From Candidatus Sulfotelmatobacter sp. (GTDB lineage: Bacteria > Acidobacteriota > Terriglobia > Terriglobales > Acidobacteriaceae): a DNA stretch of 6,038 bases. The translations under genes were made by a program, and so were the position numbers. Under the pieces are notes generated by a model that was given only the letters and a program-made list of their open reading frames with translations, did not search any database and was not told where the DNA came from. Positions 1-5,555 of the stretch are shown here, piece after piece. The stretch's first letter is position 1. Each line of letters starts with the position of its first letter. Location of the stretch: positions 1 through 6,038 of the forward strand of contig JASICF010000412.1 in the NCBI GenBank assembly GCA_030044775.1, in the 5' to 3' direction.

Positions 1-818
1 TCGGTCTCGTCTCCAACGATGAGCCGGTCGAACGCTTGTTCACGCAAGGCATGGTGATCAAAGACGGCGCGAAGATGTCAAAGAGCCTGGGCAACGTCGT
101 GAGCCCCGATGAAATGGTCGCGCGCTATGGCGCCGATGCCGCCCGTCTCTACAGCTTGTTCGCCGCGCCTCCCGACCGCGATTTGGATTGGAAAGACGCG
201 GGGATCGCGGGCATCGAGCGATTCCTGGGTAAGGTGTACCGCTTCGTCGTTCGCAACGCCACCACGGCACATGTGGGGACGGCTGCCCCCAGCCGTCCGG
301 CCGAGCAAAGCTCGGCAGCTCGTGCCGTTCAACGCAAGCTCCATCAAACGATCAAGCGTGTCAGCGACGACTTCCAGGGCCGCTGGCACTTCAACACCTG
401 TATCTCAGCGATCATGGAACTGGTGAACGTTCTTTACGCATCAGAGGACGCGCTCGCAAAAGAACCTGAATCCGCCGCGTTTCTCGCTGAAGTCCAGAGG
501 AACTTGATTCTCTTGCTTGCCCCCTTTGCTCCCTATCTCGCGCACGAACTGTGGGAGTCGATCGGCGAGACTGAGAACTTGCTCAAGGCCCCGTGGCCGC
601 GATACGACGCCGCGCTTGCCAAAGAAGAGGAGATTGAAATTCCCGTGCAGATCAATGGCAAGCTTCGCGGTCGGGTTGTTGTCCCAGCCGAGGCATCGGA
701 AAAATTTGTTCTCGACGCCGCCCTTTCCGATGAAAAGGTGAAGTCGGCCATTGCCGGCAAGGCGATTGTCAAAACAATCTACGTTCCAGGCAAACTGCTG
801 AATATCGTAGTGAAGTAA
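1..818 (+). CDS. leuS: Leucyl-tRNA synthetase, C-terminal part (5' end outside window)
   Basis: This is the C-terminal third of leucyl-tRNA synthetase, the cytoplasmic class I enzyme that charges tRNA-Leu with leucine. The frame is open from base 3 to a TAA at 816–818, giving 271 residues of a protein usually near 820–870. The class I signature KMSKS (bases 72–86, fragment residues 24–28) binds ATP in the catalytic core. The helical anticodon-binding domain follows, with FNTCISAIMELVN and APFAPYLAHELWE. The LeuRS C-terminal domain closes it with VQINGKLRGRVVVP and the ending YVPGKLLNIVVK, which matches E. coli LeuS YVPGKLLNLVV closely, so the identification is firm. Fragment residues about 88–109 (bases 264–329) are low-complexity, Ala/Ser/Pro-rich and encoded by a palindromic element listed separately. 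That stretch fills the variable linker of the anticodon-binding domain and makes it only about three residues longer than in E. coli, so the enzyme is probably functional. Confidence 0.97.
   Translation, partial: GLVSNDEPVERLFTQGMVIKDGAKMSKSLGNVVSPDEMVARYGADAARLYSLFAAPPDRDLDWKDAGIAGIERFLGKVYRFVVRNATTAHVGTAAPSRPAEQSSAARAVQRKLHQTIKRVSDDFQGRWHFNTCISAIMELVNVLYASEDALAKEPESAAFLAEVQRNLILLLAPFAPYLAHELWESIGETENLLKAPWPRYDAALAKEEEIEIPVQINGKLRGRVVVPAEASEKFVLDAALSDEKVKSAIAGKAIVKTIYVPGKLLNIVVK
264..328. repeat. Composite palindromic element inside leuS
   Basis: Three inverted repeats are visible. The outer arms ACGGCAC (264–270) and GTGCCGT (322–328) pair perfectly over 7 bases. Inside them, GGACGGCTG (277–285) pairs with CAGCCGTCC (290–298), a 9-base stem with a CCCC loop. 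One base later GCCGAGC (300–306) pairs with GCTCGGC (310–316), a 7-base stem with an AAA loop. The whole could fold as a three-way junction. It is 65 bases long and is read in frame as 22 codons giving an Ala/Ser/Pro/Arg-rich peptide. Dense perfect pairing in coding DNA, at a variable protein linker, is what an inserted dispersed palindromic repeat would look like. Membership of a repeat family is inferred, because no second copy lies in this window. The outer stem could be chance; the two inner hairpins are stronger. Confidence 0.65.
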
Positions 819-852
819 ACAGGTGAAGTAAAAACAGCTGAAGTAAAAACAG
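810..852 (+). repeat. Three-copy 13–15 bp tandem repeat spanning the leuS stop
   Basis: Three head-to-tail copies run GTGAAGTAAACAG (810–822), GTGAAGTAAAAACAG (823–837) and CTGAAGTAAAAACAG (838–852). The second and third differ at one base; the first lacks two A residues. The first copy contains the last two codons of leuS and its TAA stop, so the array looks like a local duplication of the gene's 3' end. A GGTCTCG follows. A weak 4-base hairpin GGGC/GCCC lies just downstream (873–876 with 882–885), but it has no T-run, so there is no convincing intrinsic terminator in the 819–972 spacer. Confidence 0.8.
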
Positions 853-972
853 GTCTCGTACAAAAAGAAAGTGGGCCCTCAGCCCGCGCGTCCCCGGAAG
901 TTCGGTAGCGCGCGTTTCCGCTTCCCCTAGTTCTCGATCCGATCGCGGTATTCTGTTTCGGGCCAGGATGCG

Positions 973-2037
973 ATGTCTCGATTTTCGCCCACTCGCGAAG
1001 GGTTCCGTGTTGTATTCAGCCGTCCTTCGTTTGCCGTTGCCGAAATCGCCTGGCGGTGGTCGGTTGGGGCAGCGAGCGTGGTTTTGTTCACCTTTGCTCT
1101 GGTCGAATATTTCGACACTCTGCCCGCGAGCAAACTGGATGCTGAACTGCTCGCGACGCACAGCGTACCGCTTGTGTGGCGCGCGATCGCGCACATTTTC
1201 GGCGGCAGCCTCAGTCGTGGCGCGCTCACCATGCTGCTGACCCTGGTTGCCTTATCGGCATTCTGGATGGTCGCAGCTTCTCTGGGAAGAGTCGCAATTC
1301 TGAAGGCGCTGAGCTGCGCTAATCTGGCCGACCAACGACGCGCCGGAAGCTTCGCTGCTTTTTTGTCCGTGATCGGCTTGAACTTCTTGCGCGTGGTTGC
1401 AACCTCGGCGGCGTTGCTTGCGTTCTTTTCTGCTGCCATCATCGCGAACACCGCAATAGCATCCTCGGACACAAGCTTTCGGGCTGTACTTCGGGTTTTC
1501 ATTTTCCTAGCCCTGTCGGCCGGAATTGCCTTCATTTGGATTGTGCTGAACTGGCTGCTTTCATTTGCTTCCATCTTCTCTGTTCGGAGCGGCTCTCTTC
1601 ACGACGGGCTTGTTCGCAATGGGGAGAACACGATCGGATCAATTTCGGCAGCCATCAGCCTCCTGAGTGAGCGCATGGGACCGGTATTGGCCGTGAGCGC
1701 CTGGAATGGAATAGCGCACCTGACTGCGCTAGTCTGTGCCGGCAGCGCCATCTCGGCCCTTTTGGCTTTCGTTACAATCCTGCCCGTCCGGCTTGTCGCT
1801 CTTGCCATTGTTGTCGTAGCTCTGCTTTATTTTGCTTTCGTGGACTGGTTGTATATCGCTCGCCTCGCCGGCTATGTGTCCATAGCAGAAATCCCTGAGG
1901 CGTTCAGTCCTTCCCCGCTTCGGCCTACGATTCCACCAAATGAGAACCGTTCCATACCTCCGCTTCAAACTGTCATCGATCGTGAGGAGCCCATTCTGAG
2001 CGATCTGCCAGGCTTGGCTTCTGAACCACTCGCATAA
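973..2037 (+). CDS. Multi-pass inner-membrane protein of unknown function
   Basis: I do not recognise this 354-residue protein. Hydrophobic stretches suggest about six membrane helices, near residues 29–45, 84–104, 131–160, 171–200, 238–265 and 268–290, so it should sit in the cytoplasmic membrane. A short basic N-terminus (MSRFSPTREGFRVVFSR) precedes the first helix. The last 50 or so residues are soluble and Pro-rich (PSPLRPTIPPNENRSIPP), then acidic, probably a flexible tail. No catalytic or transporter motif is apparent. ATG at 973 is the first usable start after an in-frame TAG at 928–930, and AGGA at 965–968 gives a somewhat close Shine-Dalgarno site. It lies about 150 bases after leuS and 49 bases before guaA on the same strand, so co-transcription is possible. 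The neighbours are housekeeping genes and do not suggest a function. Confidence 0.85.
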   Translation: MSRFSPTREGFRVVFSRPSFAVAEIAWRWSVGAASVVLFTFALVEYFDTLPASKLDAELLATHSVPLVWRAIAHIFGGSLSRGALTMLLTLVALSAFWMVAASLGRVAILKALSCANLADQRRAGSFAAFLSVIGLNFLRVVATSAALLAFFSAAIIANTAIASSDTSFRAVLRVFIFLALSAGIAFIWIVLNWLLSFASIFSVRSGSLHDGLVRNGENTIGSISAAISLLSERMGPVLAVSAWNGIAHLTALVCAGSAISALLAFVTILPVRLVALAIVVVALLYFAFVDWLYIARLAGYVSIAEIPEAFSPSPLRPTIPPNENRSIPPLQTVIDREEPILSDLPGLASEPLA

Positions 2038-2086
2038 TTCCTGAGTTCCTGCTTTACACCAACTGCTCGATTTGAGAGACTCATCC

Positions 2087-3703
2087 GTGGGACCCCAATC
2101 CAAGCCTCTCTCTCCCTCGACGAATCAATCCATCGTTATCCTCGATTTCGGGTCGCAGGTTACCCAACTCATCGCGCGCCGCATACGGGAGCAGAATGTT
2201 TTTTCTGTAGTCCTGCCCTGCACGGCTTCGCTGAACGAAGTGAAGTCCTGCGCTCCCGTGGGCATTGTTCTCTCCGGGGCTCCGTGGTCGGTATACGACA
2301 AAGATGCGCCGCCCGCCGATCCACGATTATTCGACCTCGGCCTGCCGGTGCTCGGAATCTGTTACGGCCTGCAGTTCATGGTGCATACTCTCGGCGGCAA
2401 GGTGCATCCAGCGGCGAAACGCGAGTATGGCCACGCCGAAATTGACATCGTTTCCGAGTCTGTACTTTTTTCCGGATTGGCAAAGCGGCAGCCTGTCTGG
2501 ATGTCCCACGGCGATGAAGCTCTCGCGCTGCCATCTGGGTTTGTGACGACGGCAAGAACTCCTCACGCCATCGCCGCCATTCAGAACGTGGAAAAAAAGT
2601 GGTTTGCGGTGCAATTCCATCCGGAAGTTCACCACACGCGCAACGGAACCGAAATTCTGCGAAATTTCATTTTCAACATTTGCGGCGCAAAACCCGATTG
2701 GACGCCGCAGCACTTCATCGATTCGACTATCGAGCAGGTCAAAAGCCGGGTGGGAAGTGACCGCGCCATCTGCGCGCTTTCCGGCGGAGTGGATTCGTCT
2801 GTCGCGGCCGTACTGGTCGATCGTGCTTTGCGCGACTCCAAGGGCAAGCGCGCCCTGAGCGGAGCCGAAGGGTCGAGGCTCACCTGCATCTTTGTGAATA
2901 ACGGCGTGTTGCGCAAAAACGAGTTTGAGAATGTACAAAAGACTTTGCGAGAAAGGCTCGGCCTTCGCCTCGACGCGGTGGATGCGACCGCCGTATTTCT
3001 GAAAAAACTTAAAGGAGTCACCGATCCCGAGAAGAAGCGCAAGATTATTGGCAATGAATTCATCAAGGTCTTCGAACGCGAAGCGAAGCGAATTGAAAAA
3101 CGGGAAGGCAAAGTCAAATGGCTGGTGCAGGGGACTCTTTATCCGGATGTGATCGAATCACGGTCGGTGCGGGGGCCATCGCAAGTCATCAAGTCGCATC
3201 ACAACGTCGGCGGCTTGCCGGAAAAAATGAAGCTGAAGCTTATTGAGCCGCTAAAGGATTTGTTCAAAGACGAAGTCCGCCGCATCGGGCGCGATCTCGG
3301 CATTCCGGAAGAGATTTTGCGCCGCCAGCCATTCCCCGGTCCCGGTCTGGCAGTACGTGTTCTCGGAGAAGTCACGCCTGAGCGCCTGGCTTTGCTTCGC
3401 GAGTGCGACGATATTGTGGTCACCGAAGTCAAGAACGCCGGCCTTTACAGCCAGATCTGGCAATCTTTCGCGGTTCTCCTGCCCGTCATGTCCGTGGGAG
3501 TGATGGGAGATATGCGCACCTATGCTTACACCTGCGCGATTCGAGCGGTGAGTTCGGAAGATGGCATGACCGCCGATTGGGTTGCGCTGCCTTACGAAGT
3601 GCTGAAAAAAATCTCCACGCGGATTGTCAACGAAGTAAAAGGCGTGAACCGCGTCGTGTACGACGTTACCTCTAAGCCTCCGGGGACGATTGAGTGGGAG
3701 TGA
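2087..3703 (+). CDS. guaA: GMP synthase (glutamine-hydrolysing)
   Basis: GuaA aminates XMP to GMP using ATP and glutamine, the last step of guanine nucleotide synthesis, in the cytoplasm. The N-terminal class I glutamine amidotransferase domain starts at SIVILDFGSQVTQLIARRIRE. Its triad is visible: Cys92 in GICYGLQ, His178 and Glu180 in QFHPEV. The ATP pyrophosphatase domain has the P-loop SGGVDSS at 232–238. The C-terminal XMP-binding and dimerisation domain includes QGTLYPDVIES, KSHHNVGGLP, PFPGPGL and the terminal TIEWE. I chose GTG at 2087 (538 aa) because GAGAG at 2074–2078 lies eight bases upstream; a TTG at 2072 would add five residues and has no clear ribosome site. E. coli GuaA has 525 residues. 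Part of the excess is an insert of about 13 residues around 250–263, just after the P-loop helix (see the repeat entry). Two other departures are SGAP where SGGP is usual, and Met468 where Arg/Lys is usual in PVRSVGVMGD. The 3' end overlaps the opposing HAD gene. Confidence 0.97.
   Translation: MGPQSKPLSPSTNQSIVILDFGSQVTQLIARRIREQNVFSVVLPCTASLNEVKSCAPVGIVLSGAPWSVYDKDAPPADPRLFDLGLPVLGICYGLQFMVHTLGGKVHPAAKREYGHAEIDIVSESVLFSGLAKRQPVWMSHGDEALALPSGFVTTARTPHAIAAIQNVEKKWFAVQFHPEVHHTRNGTEILRNFIFNICGAKPDWTPQHFIDSTIEQVKSRVGSDRAICALSGGVDSSVAAVLVDRALRDSKGKRALSGAEGSRLTCIFVNNGVLRKNEFENVQKTLRERLGLRLDAVDATAVFLKKLKGVTDPEKKRKIIGNEFIKVFEREAKRIEKREGKVKWLVQGTLYPDVIESRSVRGPSQVIKSHHNVGGLPEKMKLKLIEPLKDLFKDEVRRIGRDLGIPEEILRRQPFPGPGLAVRVLGEVTPERLALLRECDDIVVTEVKNAGLYSQIWQSFAVLLPVMSVGVMGDMRTYAYTCAIRAVSSEDGMTADWVALPYEVLKKISTRIVNEVKGVNRVVYDVTSKPPGTIEWE
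2833..2872. repeat. In-frame palindromic insert in guaA
   Basis: Between the GuaA P-loop helix and the next strand, E. coli GuaA reads HRAIGKNLTCVFVDNG (recalled), while this protein has about 13 additional residues, including KGKRALSGAEGS, before LTCIFVNNG. The underlying DNA forms an imperfect two-part stem. AGGGC (2841–2845) pairs with GCCCT (2852–2856), and CGACTCC (2833–2839) pairs at six of seven positions with GGAGCCG (2861–2867). The core CCCTGAGCGGAGCCGAAGGG (2853–2872) has matching 4-base ends and, from memory, resembles a motif that recurs between and inside genes of many environmental bacterial genomes. That resemblance is unverified. The edges are approximate. The insert keeps the frame, so GuaA should still be made, with a longer surface loop. 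Confidence 0.6.
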
Positions 3704-4352
3704 AGCCATCGACAGAAGTAGCTTCGCCCGTCGCGTGTTCCATCAGCCTGAGGGTCGCCAAATCTGCGCGCAGTTGGTCGGCATTCCTGAAGACAATCCC
3801 ATGCATGCCCGCAGAAATTGCGGCTTCAACATTCGCCGGAATGTCATCGATATAGACCGCCTGCGCCGGATCGACATCAAATCTTTGCAGAAACAATTCG
3901 TAGATGCGCGGATCGGGTTTGATCAGCCGCACTTCCCCCGAAAGCAATATCCCTTGAAACCACTGCAAAAAATCGAACCGTCGGCGAGCCGTAGGAAAAG
4001 TTTCTGCCGACCAATTGCTGAGAGCATAGAGGGGAACTTTGTCGGCGCGCAGTTCGTCAAGAATCTTAACCGTGCCGGAGATGGGCCCAGCCAGCATCTC
4101 CCCATGGCGCTCGAACCAGGCATCGATCAGATCGGCGTGATTCGGATGTTTCGATCTCAGCATCGCGCAGCCTTCGGCGAAGCTTCTCCCGGCATCCTGC
4201 TGGGAGTTCCACGAGGGCGTACACACGTTTGCCAGAAAGTGCTCCATCGCGGCATCGTCGCCGCCGAAAAGATTGCGATACAGGTATCGCGGATTCCAAT
4301 CAACCAGCACGCCGCCGAGATCGAAAACCGCAATCGAACGATTCGTCCTCAT
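3672..4352 (-). CDS. HAD-superfamily phosphatase (subfamily IA, YihX-like)
   Basis: This is a 226-residue cytoplasmic haloacid dehalogenase-type hydrolase, probably a small-molecule phosphatase. The four HAD motifs are in order: motif I FDLGGVLVD with nucleophile Asp11, motif II LSNWS with Ser112, motif III KPDPRIYE with Lys145, and motif IV YIDD with Asp169/Asp170. A helical cap lies between motifs I and II, as in subfamily IA. The second Asp of the usual DxD in motif I is Gly13. E. coli YihX, an alpha-glucose-1-phosphate phosphatase, has the comparable FDLGNVIVD, so this need not mean loss of activity. The substrate cannot be told from sequence. It starts nine bases after the cupin gene on the same strand, which suggests one transcript, although no strong Shine-Dalgarno site is seen. 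The last residues (about 208–226) look like a poorly structured tail, and its final codons are antisense to the end of guaA. Confidence 0.9.
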   Translation of the reverse strand: MRTNRSIAVFDLGGVLVDWNPRYLYRNLFGGDDAAMEHFLANVCTPSWNSQQDAGRSFAEGCAMLRSKHPNHADLIDAWFERHGEMLAGPISGTVKILDELRADKVPLYALSNWSAETFPTARRRFDFLQWFQGILLSGEVRLIKPDPRIYELFLQRFDVDPAQAVYIDDIPANVEAAISAGMHGIVFRNADQLRADLATLRLMEHATGEATSVDGFTPTQSSPEA

Positions 4353-4361
4353 GACATCATT

Positions 4362-4742
4362 CTATCGGACCGCATCTCGCGCGGGGTCGCGGTGCACAGT
4401 GTCCATGGAAAACGCAGGAATGCAAACTGCAATGTATTCGGCGCCGCCCTCGTGCGGGGTCGAATAGCGGACCCACTCCCCCGCGTTCGCGATCACCGCC
4501 TCGCCGGCGTTTACATCCAGGCCGCCGTCCTTGTGTTCCACGTGCAGCATCCCTTTGAGAACGACGGTGAACTCGTCGAATGCCGGAGTTTGTCCGGGTT
4601 CGATCCATCCTGCCGGGCTGCGCATGTGGGCGACGCTCGCGGAAGTTGTCTCTGAGTTGACTCGACCGATGTATTCGTCGATGACTTTCGGCTTATTGCC
4701 CGCTGATTGAATACGGGTTGGCTTCTTGATTAAAGTTGGCAT
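4362..4742 (-). CDS. Small cupin-fold protein
   Basis: This is a 126-residue single-domain protein with the cupin beta-barrel pattern. Motif 1 corresponds to PGQTPAFDEFTVVLKGMLHVE (residues 49–69), with the Glu57 and VLKG expected after the metal site. Motif 2 corresponds to NAGEAVIANAGEWVRYSTP (78–96). The usual metal ligands are absent: the HxH of motif 1 reads Gln51-x-Pro53, and the PxGxxH of motif 2 reads NAGEWV. A conserved-looking ending, EYIAVCIPAFSMDTVHRD, follows. The role is unknown; it may bind a small ligand without metal or with a different site. Two His residues near the middle (67 and 70) might substitute but are not in the standard places. It begins 71 bases from the oppositely directed rph and probably heads an operon with the HAD gene. 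No clear ribosome site lies before ATG at 4742. Confidence 0.85.
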   Translation of the reverse strand: MPTLIKKPTRIQSAGNKPKVIDEYIGRVNSETTSASVAHMRSPAGWIEPGQTPAFDEFTVVLKGMLHVEHKDGGLDVNAGEAVIANAGEWVRYSTPHEGGAEYIAVCIPAFSMDTVHRDPARDAVR

Positions 4743-4813
4743 AGTTTCGAGCTAGCCCTGCGCGTTCCATTAGATCATGGCAGCTGATGCCGCATCATTT
4801 ACAATCCTCGCGT
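4743..4813. promoter_or_regulatory. Divergent promoter region between cupin gene and rph
   Basis: This 71-base spacer must drive both the minus-strand cupin–HAD pair and rph. Towards rph, TACAAT at 4800–4805 is a fair −10 hexamer and would start transcription within a base or two of the ATG at 4814. Towards the cupin gene, TCTAAT (bases 4774–4769 on the minus strand) is a possible −10. Neither has a convincing −35 partner at 16–18 bases. The placement is inference from gene layout and hexamers only. Confidence 0.35.
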
Positions 4814-5551
4814 ATGTTTTATCGCTCCGATAATCGACTTCCAGACCAATTACGGCCTGTTTCGATCGTTCCCGATTTTATTCCCACGGCGGAGGGATCG
4901 GTCCTCATTGAAGTAGGAAATACCCGCGTTATTTGCACTGCCTCGGTCGAAGAAACCGTTCCGCAATTCATGCGCAACTCCGGCAAGGGATGGATTTCCA
5001 GCGAATACGCAATGATTCCGCGGGCAACCCTGACGCGCACGCCACGAGAGGTCGCGAAAGGCCGCCCCAGCGGGCGCACCCATGAAATCCAGCGGTTGAT
5101 CGGCCGTTCGCTGCGCGCGGTAACCGATTTATCGCGTTTGGGCGAGCGCACGATCTGGATCGATTGCGATGTCATTCAGGCCGACGGAGGTACGCGCACG
5201 GCTTCGATCACCGGAGCGTTTGTGGCGTTGGGGTTAGCACTGGAGAAGTTAGTGCAGGCAGGCACTCTGACCGCCGTTCCGCTCAAAGATTTCGTCGCCG
5301 CGATTAGTGTAGGAATTGTCGAGAGAGAAGTTCTCCTCGATCTTGCCTATGAAGAAGACTCGCGCGCCGATGTGGACATGAACTTCGTCATGACGGCGGG
5401 GCACAAAATGGTTGAGGTGCAGGCCACGGCCGAGCATGAGGCTTTCGACGAAGCGCAGTTCGCCAAGATGATGTCATTCGCCCGCCAGGGAGTGCAGGCG
5501 CTGATCGCACAGCAGCAGAGAATTCTAAGCGGAATTACGTTGACGCAATAA
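4814..5551 (+). CDS. rph: Ribonuclease PH
   Basis: RNase PH is a phosphate-dependent 3'-to-5' exoribonuclease that trims the 3' ends of tRNA precursors in the cytoplasm as a ring-shaped hexamer. The 245-residue product aligns along its length with E. coli Rph (RPV...AEGSVLVEFGDTKVLCTAS as recalled). It has the phosphate-binding Arg88 in SGRTHEIQRL and the GGTRTASITGA loop at 125–135. The acidic pair of the active site is Asp182 and Asp188 in EEDSRADVDMN, and GHKMVEVQATAE follows. I chose ATG at 4814 because family similarity starts within a few residues of it; ATG at 4787 would add nine residues (MPHHLQSSR) not typical of the family. Neither start has a Shine-Dalgarno site, and a possible −10 sits just before 4814, so a leaderless message is conceivable. 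The gene ends four bases before the stop of the opposing aldehyde dehydrogenase. Confidence 0.97.
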   Translation: MFYRSDNRLPDQLRPVSIVPDFIPTAEGSVLIEVGNTRVICTASVEETVPQFMRNSGKGWISSEYAMIPRATLTRTPREVAKGRPSGRTHEIQRLIGRSLRAVTDLSRLGERTIWIDCDVIQADGGTRTASITGAFVALGLALEKLVQAGTLTAVPLKDFVAAISVGIVEREVLLDLAYEEDSRADVDMNFVMTAGHKMVEVQATAEHEAFDEAQFAKMMSFARQGVQALIAQQQRILSGITLTQ

Positions 5552-5555
5552 AGCC

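Noticed and set aside
277..316. Hairpins in leuS as an intragenic transcription terminator
   Set aside because: No T-run follows, the sequence is inside an intact coding frame, and the conserved remainder of LeuS is encoded downstream.
873..914. Possible terminator after leuS: GGGC/GCCC hairpin and distant CGCGCG pair
   Set aside because: The first stem is only four bases and the second needs an 18-base loop. Neither is followed by a T-run, so an intrinsic terminator is not supported.
927..1574. Long minus-strand open frame opposite the membrane protein
   Set aside because: Its product is a low-complexity Ala/Thr/Arg-rich sequence typical of an antisense shadow. The plus-strand frame encodes a coherent membrane protein with a start and an upstream AGGA.
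3690..4655. A 321-codon plus-strand open frame opposite the HAD and cupin genes
   Set aside because: The HAD and cupin genes share a reading frame, so one antisense frame can stay open across both. Its translation has no recognisable domain, while both minus-strand products show clear family motifs.
4787..4813. Upstream ATG start for rph adding MPHHLQSSR
   Set aside because: The extra residues are not typical of RNase PH, there is no ribosome site before it, and the extension would cover the best −10 candidate.
5552..5555. Shared bidirectional terminator between rph and the aldehyde dehydrogenase
   Set aside because: The gap is four bases and no hairpin with flanking T or A runs is visible around the two stop codons.
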